64,000 bases of DNA from Cryobacterium breve (GTDB lineage: Bacteria; Actinomycetota; Actinomycetes; Actinomycetales; Microbacteriaceae): NCBI RefSeq assembly GCF_027594785.1, contig NZ_CP075584.1:2976001-3040000 (forward strand), written 5' to 3'. How positions within the stretch are numbered: the first letter of the stretch is position 1; each line of letters opens with the position of its first letter. The notes below the pieces were generated by a model. It saw only the letters and a program-made list of their open reading frames with translations. It had not been told where the DNA came from and searched no databases. The translations under genes were made by a program, and so were the position numbers. This document shows, piece after piece, positions 28,503-38,212 of the stretch.

Positions 28503-29606
28503 TCAGGTCCTTGTCTCGGTGCGTGCGGGTTCGGCATGCCGGGTTTCGGCAGCCGTGGCTTCGGGGCTGGCGGTGGGAGTGGAGGGGAGCGCCCGAGGCC
28601 GGGCGATCACGAGGAGGTCGTCGCCGAGGCGTTCGACGTGGTCGATCTCGAGCCGGCGCTGCTCGTCGATCCCGGTCACGCCGATGTCGCCGAGGGCGAG
28701 CCGGTCGCCGCCGAGCAGGGTCGGTGCGAGGTAGACGAGGTATTCGTCCACGAGCCCGGCCGTGACGAAGGCGCTCGCGAGTCCCGGTCCGCCCTCGATG
28801 AAGGCCCGGCGGATGCCGCGGGCGTGCAGGTCCCGGAGGATCGCGCCCAGGTCGGGGCCGGGGTAGAACAGCGGCGGATGCGGGTGCTGCCGGACCGCGG
28901 CATCCGCCGGCACGGTGCGGGTGCCGATCACGACGGGAATGGGCTGGGCCGAGAGCAGGGTGCCGTCGTCGGCGCGGGCGGTGAGGGCGGGGTCGTCGGC
29001 GAGGACGGTGCCGGTGCCGACGAGGATCGCGTCAGAGCCCGCCCGGCGGCGGTGCACGTCGAGCCGGGCATCGATGCCGGTGATCCAGCGACTCGAGCCG
29101 TCTGCCGCCGCGGCACGGCCGTCGAGACTCGAGGCCCACTTGAGGGTGACGAAGGGACGGCCGAGGCGCGCGGCGACGAGCCAGTCGGCGAGGAACGCTT
29201 CGGCCTCGGCGGCGAGCACCCCGCCGACGACCTCGACGCCGGCGGCGCGCAGACGCTCGGCGCCGCCGGACGACGCGTGGCCCGGATCGGACACGGCGTA
29301 GACGACCCGGTTGACGCCCGCCTCGATGAGGGCGACGGAGCAGGGACCGGTGCGCCCGGTGTGGTTGCAGGGTTCGAGGGTGACGATCGCTGTCGTACCT
29401 CGGGCGGCGCCGGCCGGAAGGTGTGCGAGGGCGTCGACTTCGGCGTGCGCGGTTCCGGCGCCCCGGTGCCAGCCTTCGGCCAGGACGGTGCCGTCCGCAT
29501 CGACGATGAGGCAGCCGACGCGCGGGTTCGGACCGGCGGCTGGGCCGTTGGCGGCGAGGGAGAGGGCGCGCCGCATGAGGTGCTCACGCTCGGTGTCCTG
29601 GATCAT
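28503..29606 (-). CDS. ribD: Bifunctional riboflavin deaminase/reductase
   Basis: A 367-residue protein. The N-terminal pyrimidine deaminase domain (about 1-145) has zinc ligands in HAEVDAL and TLEPCNHTGRTGPCSVAL. The C-terminal reductase domain (about 150-350) has VTLKWASSLDGRAAAADG and FIEGGPGLASAFVTAGLVDE. ATG 29606 follows GAGGCGGGA and gives the usual family length; longer in-frame starts would run toward the riboswitch. It is the first gene of ribD-ribE-ribBA-ribH and directly follows the FMN riboswitch. The last 20 residues are Ala/Thr/Pro-rich. Confidence 0.95.
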   Translation of the reverse strand: MIQDTEREHLMRRALSLAANGPAAGPNPRVGCLIVDADGTVLAEGWHRGAGTAHAEVDALAHLPAGAARGTTAIVTLEPCNHTGRTGPCSVALIEAGVNRVVYAVSDPGHASSGGAERLRAAGVEVVGGVLAAEAEAFLADWLVAARLGRPFVTLKWASSLDGRAAAADGSSRWITGIDARLDVHRRRAGSDAILVGTGTVLADDPALTARADDGTLLSAQPIPVVIGTRTVPADAAVRQHPHPPLFYPGPDLGAILRDLHARGIRRAFIEGGPGLASAFVTAGLVDEYLVYLAPTLLGGDRLALGDIGVTGIDEQRRLEIDHVERLGDDLLVIARPRALPSTPTASPEATAAETRHAEPARTETRT

Positions 29607-29669
29607 TCCCGCCTCATCCGTTTCTGCAACGAACTCCGGGGGTGGATTGTGGATACGCGTACGCCACAA

Positions 29670-29691
29670 ACCTTCGGCGGGCCCCGAAGGT
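29670..29691 (-). promoter_or_regulatory. Hairpin in the riboswitch expression platform
   Basis: A perfect 8-bp stem ACCTTCGG (29670-29677) with 29684-29691, between the aptamer and ribD; on the transcript it is followed by UUUG. A plausible terminator or antisequestor for FMN-dependent control. Confidence 0.55.
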
Positions 29692-29701
29692 CCAACCGAA
29701 T

Positions 29702-29828
29702 CGTGCGCCTCTCATCCGGACTTTAACCGTCGGTGCTGGAATTTCACCAGCTCAACCGTTTCGCCCGGGGGCGGAACGGGTCGCGGACTTTCACCGCCGG
29801 TTCGGACTTACACCGACCCCGGAGCACG
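29702..29828 (-). ncRNA. FMN riboswitch (RFN element)
   Basis: On the minus strand, P1 pairs CGTGC (29828-29824) with GCACG (29706-29702). Between them lie the hallmark segments GGTCGGTGTAAGTCCG, CCGGCGGTGAAAGTCCGCGA, GAGCTGGTGAAATTCCAGC, CCGACGGTTAAAGTCCGGAT and GAGAGG. It precedes the ribD-ribE-ribBA-ribH operon and is expected to shut it down when FMN is abundant. Confidence 0.97.
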
Positions 29829-29969
29829 TTTCTTGCTTCTAGTTATAGCCCAACGCCCCCGCTCCCGGATAATTCCCGCCCGGCCCTGTGCAGGATTTGG
29901 ACGTTTTCTTACGTGCCGTGGCCTGCCTGCAGCGTCCCCGTAGCCTGCCCGCAGCTACACCCGAACCTT

Positions 29970-30069
29970 CCGTGGCTAACTCAGGAAAACCGTTGCGGAA
30001 CCGTGTCACCGCCCCGGACCAGTGCAGCCCCGTTTCCGCGTGGGCGTGTTTTTCCTGAGTTAGCCACGG
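29970..30069. repeat. CTAACTCAGGA-family inverted-repeat element, copy 3
   Basis: Perfect 20-bp arms (29970-29989 and 30050-30069) containing GTGGCTAACTCAGG. A base pair that is G-C in the other copies is T-A here on both arms, a compensatory change. The 60-nt centre has GGACCAGTGC. It lies between genes that diverge, so no gene end is near. Confidence 0.9.
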
Positions 30070-30163
30070 TCGGCCGGGCAAAGGCAAACGGACCGTGCGC
30101 ACCGGCCCTGAAGTTATCCCCAGATCTCGTCCGCGCCACTCGCAGCGCACGTGGCGCTTCCGC

Positions 30164-31054
30164 ATGACGTGGGCCGAGTATTTCCAAGAAAGCAATGCTC
30201 AGATCGCCGAGACGGCCGCCCTCCTCGCCGCGGGTGCGACGTGGCGCTCTCTCCAGGCGGCTGTCGACAACGGGTTCCTCATCCGAGCGCGGCGCGGGCA
30301 CTACGCGCTCCCGGAGACGGACGTGCACCTGCTCGAGGCGGTGCGTCTGGGCGGGCGCCTCGCGTGTGTCTCCGCTGCGGCACACGCGGGCGTCTTCGCG
30401 CTCGACGATTCCTTCGCGCACATCCACGTGCACCCGACGGGCTCCAGGCTGCGAGCCCCGCACAACCGGTTCGAGCTCCTCACCGATCGGAACCGGGACG
30501 GCGTTGAACTTCACTGGGGGCGGCTGCTCGATTCCGAGGCCGGGACCGAGTACCGGGTGGGTCTGGCGGATGCACTCGTTCAGGTCTTTCGCTGCCAGGA
30601 GCCGAAATTCGCCATGGCGGCCCTGGACAGCGCCCTACACCAGCGCCTGATCGGCGACGAGGATGTCGCGACCATCTTCGCGGCCCTGCCTGCCCGGTTC
30701 GGGGCCCTGCGCCCGTTCGTCGATGCCCGGAGCGACTCGGGCCAGGAGACCGTGCTGCGCTACATCGTGAGGGAGGCAGGCTACGCGTTCGAATCCCAGG
30801 TGTCCATCGTCGGCGTCGGCCGCGTGGACATGGTCGTGGAAGGCTGCCTGGTCGTCGAGGCGGACAGCAGGAAATTCCACGACGGCTGGTCTGCGCACGT
30901 GCGCGATCGGACCCGGGATTGTGACCTCGCCGCCCTCGGATACATGACGTACCGGGCCCTCTATCGGGACATTATTCACAATCCGGCGCGCGTTGTTTCC
31001 GCGATCGCCGGTCTCCTGGCCGCCAACCGCCACTATCGCACCGTCATCGCCTGA
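30164..31054 (+). CDS. AbiEi-like winged-helix plus DUF559 nuclease-fold protein
   Basis: A 296-residue protein of a type common in actinobacteria. The N-terminal winged helix (about 10-60; LLAAGATWRSLQAAVDNGFL then IRARRGHYAL) resembles AbiEi-type antitoxin domains. The C-terminal DUF559/Vsr-like PD-(D/E)XK region (about 200-290) has SGQETVLRYIVREAGYAFES, then GVGRVDMVVEG and VVEADSRKFH, giving candidate catalytic Glu, Asp and Glu-x-Asp. No AbiEii nucleotidyltransferase toxin gene is adjacent, so this is not a complete AbiE system. ATG 30164 (MTWAEYFQE) is preferred to an Arg-rich upstream extension that would start just after the repeat. Its biological role is unknown. Confidence 0.78.
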   Translation: MTWAEYFQESNAQIAETAALLAAGATWRSLQAAVDNGFLIRARRGHYALPETDVHLLEAVRLGGRLACVSAAAHAGVFALDDSFAHIHVHPTGSRLRAPHNRFELLTDRNRDGVELHWGRLLDSEAGTEYRVGLADALVQVFRCQEPKFAMAALDSALHQRLIGDEDVATIFAALPARFGALRPFVDARSDSGQETVLRYIVREAGYAFESQVSIVGVGRVDMVVEGCLVVEADSRKFHDGWSAHVRDRTRDCDLAALGYMTYRALYRDIIHNPARVVSAIAGLLAANRHYRTVIA

Positions 31055-31117
31055 CGCTGGTTCCCGCCGCAGTCGGTCCGTAGGCATCGGGGCGTGACCT
31101 GCCGGGCATCCCTGGGT

Positions 31118-31214
31118 GGGGGCTAACTCAGGAGATTCTGGCGACCGTGCGGAAAGACCGGCAGTGGTCCGGGCGTTGCGGTCGTGCGTGCGTGGATTTC
31201 CTGAGTTAGCCCCC
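31118..31214. repeat. CTAACTCAGGA-family inverted-repeat element, copy 4
   Basis: Perfect 16-bp arms GGGGGCTAACTCAGGA (31118-31133) and complement (31199-31214). Most of the first half of its centre matches copy 5, which begins 90 bp further on, indicating a recent duplication. Confidence 0.92.
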
Positions 31215-31304
31215 GGGCGGGGCGGGCAATGCCGGTGCCGTACGTCGGGCATCGGCGGCCCAGGGCACGCGGACGTCCGGATAGGGCGTCTGTGTGGCGG
31301 GCGT

Positions 31305-31403
31305 GGGGGCTAACTCAGGAGATTCTGGCGAAAGTGCGGAGACACCGGCACTGGTCCGGGCGCTGCGCCATCATGCGGGCGAGGATTTCCTGAGTTAGCC
31401 CCC
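31305..31403. repeat. CTAACTCAGGA-family inverted-repeat element, copy 5
   Basis: Arms identical to copy 4 (31305-31320, 31388-31403). The centre contains GCACTGGTCCGGGCG where copy 4 has GCAGTGGTCCGGGCG. The two copies share the 522-bp gap between convergent genes (31055-31576). Confidence 0.92.
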
Positions 31404-31516
31404 GAGGCGGCAGGCAAGGCGGGTTCCGCGCCTCCGGCTGGGCCGGTCTCAGGCAGCGGATGCGTGCAGCAGCGGGTGATTGGACGCCAGGGTATCCCGG
31501 CCGAGAAGGATGACCC

Positions 31517-31546
31517 GGGTGCGGGTGCGGGTGCGGGTGCGGGTGC
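31517..31546. repeat. Hexanucleotide microsatellite (GGGTGC)5
   Basis: Five exact GGGTGC units just downstream of the SorC-type regulator stop codon; non-coding. Confidence 0.75.
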
Positions 31547-31576
31547 GGTGGCGGAGGGCGGAGGGCCGGTGGGTTC

Positions 31577-32547
31577 CTACCCGACGAGGGCGCGGGCGGT
31601 GCCCTCGTCGATGAACAGGTCGGTGATGAGGCCGGCGGCAAGTGCGCCGCGGAGGCTGTCCACCTTGGAGGAGCCGGCAACGACGCAGATGCGCCGCGGG
31701 GTGCGGCGCAGCACCGAAAGTCCCGGTCCGGTCCCGCGATCATTGAGCGGAATGCCGTCGGTCGAGCCGTCCGCGCGGTAGAAGACGGTCGCAACGTCGC
31801 CGACGACCCCGGCGTCGCTGAGCGCCGTGAACTCGTCGTCGTCGAGGTAGCCGCCGACATACACGTGGCTCGGGACCATGGAGAAGGGCGAGCCCACGCT
31901 GAAGAGGGCGACGTCCATGTTGCCCTGCATCTCCAGCAGCCGGCGCAGGCCGCGCTCCCGCCAGTAGGCCGTGCGGGTGGCGGGGTCGTCGAAGAAGGTG
32001 GGAACCGGGAACTGCTCCAGCCTGGCGTCGAACGCGTTGCTGAATCGCCGCAGGATCTCGTTCGCGTAGTCGAGTCCCGTGCTCCGGGTGTTTCCGGCGC
32101 CGTTCAACTGCACGATCTGGGCGTTGTGGGTGCGTTTGGGGGTCAGGTGGCGGCTGACGGCATTCATCGTGGAACCCCAGGCGATGCCCATGATCATGTT
32201 GGAGTCGAAGAATTCGCCGAGAATCCGTGCAACGGACAGGGCCACGCGCTCCAGCCTGTCGACGTCGCTGGCATGGTCCGGCACCGGGAGAACGTGCGCG
32301 GTGACCTGGAACCGCTCCAGAATCAGCTTCTCCACCCGGCTCGGAGCGTCGAGCGGCGACCTGATCTGGATGTCGACCAGTCCGCTTGCCCTGGCCTGGC
32401 TGAGCAGGCGGGACACCGACGAACGCGAAGTGTGCTGCGCTCCTGCGCGATGGCCTCCATGGTGAGGTCCTGCACGTAGTACAGCTGCGCCGCGGTGAGG
32501 GCGTCCGAGGTGCGGTCGGACAGGGGCAGATCATTCGGGTGGGGCAT
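31577..32547 (-). CDS. SorC/DeoR-type sugar-sensing regulator, one frameshift
   Basis: A 323-residue regulator. The N-terminal HTH runs from LTAAQLYYVQDLTMEAIAQE to SRSSVSRLLSQARASGLVDI. It is interrupted near 32436, where one base appears lost: GAGCGCAGCAC probably stands for GAGCTGCAGCAC, giving AQELQHTSRSS. The C-terminal sugar-phosphate-binding domain includes MIMGIAWGSTMNAVSRHLTP, VALFSVGSPFSM and CVVAGSSKVDSLRGALAAGL. The start at 32547 is preceded by AAGGAG. It diverges from glpD, which begins 102 bp away, so it probably controls the glycerol genes in response to a phosphorylated intermediate. That role is inferred from position. Confidence 0.85.
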
Positions 32548-32556
32548 GCTGGCTCC

Positions 32557-32572
32557 TTGCACATATGTTCAA
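32557..32572. promoter_or_regulatory. Candidate operator between the SorC-type gene and glpD
   Basis: TTGCACATATGTTCAA is a near-perfect 16-bp palindrome (one mismatched pair) centred on ACATATGT, just upstream of the regulator start. Confidence 0.6.
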
Positions 32573-32649
32573 ACCACTTGACCGTTTGTGTAGAACTTAG
32601 CAGGGTAGAAGGAATCACCCACCCCGCATAGTTTCCCAGCCGCAAAGAA

Positions 32650-34419
32650 GTGAGCGAATCAGTGCCGTCAACTCCCGATCAGTCCTCATCCGCCCGTCCG
32701 CTGTCCAGCGGAGCCGCCGCCCAGGCCGCCCTGCAGGAACTCCCTCGGGCCCAGGTGCTCATCATCGGAGCCGGAATCAACGGCATCGCGACCTTCCGTG
32801 ACCTGGCGATGCAGGGCGTCGACGTCGCAATCGTCGACAAGGGCGACTATGTCTCCGGCGCCTCGTCGGCCTCCTCCCACATGATCCACGGCGGTGTGCG
32901 CTACCTCGAGAACGGGGAATTCCGCCTGGTCAAGGAGTCGGTCGAGGAGCGCAACAGCCTGCTGAAGATCGCCCCGCATTACGTCAAGCCTCTCAAGACG
33001 ACCATTCCGATCTACTCCACCTTCTCCGGGGTGATGTCCGCGCCGATGCGCTTCCTCACCCACCGCCAGGGTGCGGCCCAGGAACGTGGTGCCCTGCTGA
33101 TCAAGATCGGCATGATGCTCTACGACTCCTTCTCACGCGACGGCGGCACGGTGCCCCGGCACGAGTTCCTCGGCAGGAAGGCGTCGCTCAGACTGCTGCC
33201 GCGCCTCAACCCGGGCCTCAAGTACACGGCCACCTACTACGACGCCTCGATGCACGACCCCGAGCGTCTCGCCCTCGACGTGCTCGCCGATGGCCTGGCT
33301 GCCGGTGCGCACGCACGCAGCGCCAACTACATCGAGGCCATCGGCATGGATGCCGCGGGCGTGCGCCTCCGGAACACGGTCACCGGCGCCGAATTCAGCT
33401 TTGCGGCGGACGTCGTCGTCAACACCTCGGGACCATGGACCGACCTCACGAACACGGCCCTCGGCCAGGCCAGCACGTACATGGGCGGCACCAAGGGGTC
33501 GCACGTCGTGCTCGACAACCCCGAGCTGCTCGCCGCAACAGGCGGCCGCGAGATCTTCTTCGAGCACAAGGACGGCCGCATCGTGCTGATCTACCCGCTC
33601 GCGGGCCGGGTGCTCGTCGGCACCACCGACCTCGAGCACGACATGACCCAGCCCGCGCGCTGCACCGAGGCCGAGGTCGACTACTTCTTCGATCTCGTCA
33701 AGCACGTTTTCCCGGATGTGGCCGTCGACCGTTTCCAGATCGTCTTCCGGTTCGCCGGGGTACGCCCGCTGCCCCGGCACGACGACGAGGCGCCGGGGTT
33801 CGTCTCCCGCGACTACCGCATCGAGTCCCGTCCGCTCGGCGCCCGGCCGGGCACCCTGCTCAGCCTGGTCGGCGGCAAGTGGACCACGTTCCGCGCGCTT
33901 GCCGAGCACCTGAGCGGCAACATCCTGACCCTGCTCGGTCTGCCGCGCACGGTCTCGACGGTCGGCCTCGCCATCGGCGGCGGTCGCAACTTCCCGTCGA
34001 CGGATGCCGCCCTCCGGGTCTGGATCGCCGCGAACGGCGACGAGGTCGGTGCGCCGCGGGCCGAGCAACTCCTGACCCGCTATGGCACCCGGGCCAGTGA
34101 GGTCATCGACTTCCTCACCGCCGAATCGGACGCCGCGCTCAAGCAGCACCCCGAGTACTCCCGCCGGGAGATCGAGTTCCTCGCGGCCACGGAATCTGTG
34201 GTGCACCTGACCGACCTGGTCCTCCGGCGCACGAGCATGGCCTTCCGCGGCGAGCTCAGCCTGACGCTGCTCGAAGAACTCGCCGGCGTCCTCGCGCCCG
34301 TGCTCGGCTGGGATTCCGCCCGCCGCGCCCTCGAGGTCGAGCGCACCGTCGGCCTGCTGCGCGACCTGCACGGCGTGGACCTCGCGAGCGTCGACGCGGC
34401 ATCCGCTTCACGCGCGTAA
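32650..34419 (+). CDS. glpD: Glycerol-3-phosphate dehydrogenase, FAD-dependent
   Basis: A 589-residue membrane-associated flavoenzyme that oxidises glycerol 3-phosphate to dihydroxyacetone phosphate and passes electrons to quinone. VLIIGAGINGIATFRDLAMQ is the FAD dinucleotide fold. SSASSHMIHGGVRYLENGEF is the second conserved FAD region, and LVGGKWTTFRALAEHL lies in the C-terminal half. GTG 32650 gives a 40-residue Ser/Ala-rich leader before the fold. It is the first gene of glpD-glpF-glpK and is divergent from the SorC-type regulator. The 152-bp gap to glpF holds a perfect 16-bp palindrome. Confidence 0.94.
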   Translation: MSESVPSTPDQSSSARPLSSGAAAQAALQELPRAQVLIIGAGINGIATFRDLAMQGVDVAIVDKGDYVSGASSASSHMIHGGVRYLENGEFRLVKESVEERNSLLKIAPHYVKPLKTTIPIYSTFSGVMSAPMRFLTHRQGAAQERGALLIKIGMMLYDSFSRDGGTVPRHEFLGRKASLRLLPRLNPGLKYTATYYDASMHDPERLALDVLADGLAAGAHARSANYIEAIGMDAAGVRLRNTVTGAEFSFAADVVVNTSGPWTDLTNTALGQASTYMGGTKGSHVVLDNPELLAATGGREIFFEHKDGRIVLIYPLAGRVLVGTTDLEHDMTQPARCTEAEVDYFFDLVKHVFPDVAVDRFQIVFRFAGVRPLPRHDDEAPGFVSRDYRIESRPLGARPGTLLSLVGGKWTTFRALAEHLSGNILTLLGLPRTVSTVGLAIGGGRNFPSTDAALRVWIAANGDEVGAPRAEQLLTRYGTRASEVIDFLTAESDAALKQHPEYSRREIEFLAATESVVHLTDLVLRRTSMAFRGELSLTLLEELAGVLAPVLGWDSARRALEVERTVGLLRDLHGVDLASVDAASASRA

Positions 34420-34432
34420 ACGACGATCTGCA

Positions 34433-34448
34433 CAAACGTGCACGTTTG
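34433..34448. promoter_or_regulatory. Perfect palindrome upstream of glpF
   Basis: CAAACGTGCACGTTTG is fully self-complementary and lies 14 bp after the glpD stop. CAAAC...GTTTG arms with wider spacing also occur near 32570-32590 in the glpD promoter region, suggesting a shared regulator of the glycerol genes. Confidence 0.55.
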
Positions 34449-34571
34449 AGTGCACCATTGGCCGCGCTGAGCCGATAGGTTTCTCGAGATTCGTTTTGCG
34501 GCCACAACCGGCCCAAAAACTGTCTCATCTCCAGCGTCAACAACTCGGCTTCACTGAACAAGGGTGTCAAT

Positions 34572-35336
34572 GTGGACAATCTCGGTATCGTTTTCCTCTC
34601 GGAGCCTGGTGGGCACGGCCCTGCTCGTCCTCCTCGGCTGCGGCGTGGTCGCCAACGTGGCCCTCGCCAAGAACAAGGGGTTCGGCGGCGGCTTCCTGAT
34701 GGTGACGATCGGGTGGGGTCCGCGGTCTTCTCCGGCGTCATCGTTGCATACAACTCCGGTGCTCATCTCAACCCCGCCGTCACCCTCGGCCTCGTCGCAT
34801 CGGGTGCGACGGAATTCGGCTCGGGCGTTCCGGTCAACGTCGTGTCGGTGCTCGCCTACATCGGCGCGCAGATGCTCGGCGCCATCATCGGGGCCGTGTT
34901 CTGCTGGCTCGCGTACAAGCAGCACTTCGACCAGGAACCGAACCCGGCCAACAAGCTCGGCGTCTTCTCGACCGGTCCGGCCATCCGCTCCTACGGCTGG
35001 AACCTCGTCACCGAGATCATCGGCACTTTCGTGCTGGTCTTCGTGATCATCGCCTTCGGCGGCGGTCGCCAGGGCGTCAACGGCGGACTGGCCGCGCTCG
35101 GCCCGCTTCCGGTGGCCCTGCTCGTGATCGTGATCGGCACTTCGCTCGGTGGGCCGACCGGGTACGCGATCAACCCGGCCCGTGACCTGGGGCCGCGCAT
35201 CGCGCACTTCATCCTGCCGATCAAGGGCAAGGGTTCCTCGGACTGGTCGTACTCCTGGGTGCCGGTCGTCGGCCCCATCATCGGCGGCGTCCTGGCCGGC
35301 CTCGTTTCGACCGCGCTCCTGCCGATCCTGGCCTGA
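34572..35336 (+). CDS. glpF: Glycerol uptake facilitator (MIP/aquaporin family), two compensating frameshifts
   Basis: A 254-residue channel with six membrane helices. Both pore motifs are present: SGAHLNPAVTLG and GYAINPARDLGPR, the latter with the Asp typical of glyceroporins. The frame leaves at 34603-34607 (GAGCCTG for GAGCTG) and returns near 34718, where one base is missing from TGGGGTCC; the corrected segment reads FLSELVGTALLVLLGCGVVA, later VTIGWG, then AVFSGVIVAYNSG. The GTG start follows AAGGG. It sits between glpD and glpK and should admit glycerol for phosphorylation by GlpK. Confidence 0.9.
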   Translation: MDNLGIVFLSEPGGHGPARPPRLRRGRQRGPRQEQGVRRRLPDGDDRVGSAVFSGVIVAYNSGAHLNPAVTLGLVASGATEFGSGVPVNVVSVLAYIGAQMLGAIIGAVFCWLAYKQHFDQEPNPANKLGVFSTGPAIRSYGWNLVTEIIGTFVLVFVIIAFGGGRQGVNGGLAALGPLPVALLVIVIGTSLGGPTGYAINPARDLGPRIAHFILPIKGKGSSDWSYSWVPVVGPIIGGVLAGLVSTALLPILA

Positions 35337-35435
35337 CGCGGTATCCGCCAGGACACCGGCTTCGACCGGTTGTTCCCACGCAGTTCTCACCTCCCCCGCT
35401 TAACCTGACACACACGAATAACAAAGGAGTTATCA

Positions 35436-36950
35436 ATGGCTGACTACGTCATCGCGATCGACCAGGGCACGACCAGTACCCGCGCGATCATCTTCGACAA
35501 GGCGGGGTCGATCGTCTCGACCGCGCCAGCTCGAGCACGAGCAGATCTTCCCCCGCGCGGGCTGGGTCGAGCACGACCCGATGGAGATCTGGAACAACAC
35601 CCGTGAGGTCATCGGCCAGGCGCTGTCCAAAGCCGACATCACTCGGCACGACCTCGCTGCCGTCGGCATCACCAACCAGCGCGAGACCGCCGTGGTCTGG
35701 GACCGCACCACCGGGCTCCCCGTCTACAACGCGATCGTCTGGCAGGACACCCGTACCCAGCCCATCGTCGACCGCCTCGCCGCCGACGGGGCGTCGAGCG
35801 CTTCAAGAAGCAGGTCGGACTGCCGCTCGCCACGTACTTCTCGGGCACGAAGATCGTCTGGATCCTCGAGAACGTCGAGGGAGCCAGGGCCAAGGCGGAT
35901 GCCGGCGAGCTGATGTTCGGCACGACGGACTCCTGGGTGCTCTGGAACCTCACCGGCGGCCTCGAGGGCGGCGTGCACGCGACCGACGTCACCAACGCGA
36001 GCCGCACGATGTTCATGGACCTCGAGACCCTGCAGTGGGACGACGACATCCTCGCCGCCTTCGACGTGCCGCGCTCGATGCTGCCCGAGATCCGTTCCTC
36101 CTCCGAGGTCTACGGCATCGCGAGCGGCCACAGCCTGCTGCGGGAGACCCCGATTTCGGGCATCCTCGGCGACCAGCAGGCCGCGACGTTCGGTCAGGCG
36201 GCTTTCGACCAGGGTGAGGCGAAGAACACCTACGGCACCGGTAACTTCCTGATCTTCAACACCGGCACCGAGATCGTGCACTCCAAGAACGGGCTGCTCA
36301 CGACCGTGGGCTACAAGCTCGGCGACGGCGAGACGCACTACGCGCTCGAGGGATCGATCGCCGTCACCGGAGCCCTCGTCCAGTGGCTGCGCGACAACCT
36401 CGGCATAGTCGGTTCGGCCTCCGAGATCGAGGCGCTCGCCCTGTCTGTGAAGGACAACGGCGGAGCCTATTTCGTGCCGGCGTTCTCCGGCCTGTTCGCG
36501 CCATACTGGCGTGCCGATGCCCGTGGTGCACTCGTTGGACTGACCCGGTTCGTGAACAAGGGCCACATCGCCCGGGCAGCACTCGAGGCGATCGCGTACC
36601 AGACCCGCGAGGTGCTCGACGCGGTCAACGCCGACTCCGGCGTCCCGCTCACCGAGCTGAAGGTCGACGGCGGCGCTTCGGCCAACGACCTGCTGATGCA
36701 GTTCCAGGCCGACATCCTCGGCGTATCCGTGGTGCGCCCGGTGGTTGCCGAGACAACCGCCCTGGGCGCCGCGTACGCGGCCGGCCTCGCGGTCGGCTTC
36801 TGGAACGACCTCGACGAACTCCGCGCCAACTGGCAGGAGGACGCACGCTGGGAGCCCCAGCTCGACGTCGCCGAGCGTGACCGTCTGCTCCGCAACTGGA
36901 AGAAGGCCGTCACCAAATCCCTCGACTGGGTGGACGAGGACGTCCTCTAG
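35436..36950 (+). CDS. glpK: Glycerol kinase, two compensating frameshifts
   Basis: A 504-residue FGGY-family kinase that phosphorylates glycerol with [23 protein letters not shown] is the N-terminal phosphate loop; [26 protein letters not shown] and WQDTRT follow; the C-terminal half has [13 protein letters not shown] and [20 protein letters not shown]. One base is gained near 35526 (GCGCCAGCTC for GCGCAGCTC) and one lost from a G-run near 35790 (GACGGGGCG for GACGGGGGCG); together they restore the frame. AAAGGAG lies 6 nt before the ATG. It is the last gene of the glycerol set. Confidence 0.93.
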
Positions 36951-36974
36951 CCCACCGCGCTAGAGCGATACCGG

Positions 36975-37042
36975 CAACTGTGGCCGATTCGGACAAGTGC
37001 GGCCCACGGGCCCGCAACAGTTGTCCGAATCGGCCACAGTTG
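36975..37042. repeat. Perfect 22-bp inverted repeat between glpK and trpS
   Basis: The arms at 36975-36996 (CAACTGTGGCCGATTCGG at its front) and 37021-37042 are exact complements around a 24-nt GC-rich loop. It lies between convergent genes and ends 2 bp from the trpS stop. It may terminate both, but lacks T-runs. Confidence 0.8.
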
Positions 37043-37044
37043 TG

Positions 37045-38061
<1,017 letters not shown>

Positions 38062-38212
38062 TCAGATCTTTCGTAGCGTGTGGCCAAAGGGCCGGAGCCG
38101 GTGGCGTGAAATGGGTCGAAGGGGGAGTGGCGAGAACCTCACGGGCCGGGCCGACACGTTCCGAACCGGGGTGCCGTTCGGTGTGCCGGGCCGGAGGTCG
38201 GAGGCCCGTCCG

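Noticed and set aside
30164..31054. Complete AbiE toxin-antitoxin system
   Set aside because: No AbiEii toxin gene is adjacent; only the winged-helix part resembles AbiEi.
1467..31403. Inverted-repeat families as ordinary insertion sequences
   Set aside because: The elements are under 100 bp and contain no coding capacity; no transposase is in the window.
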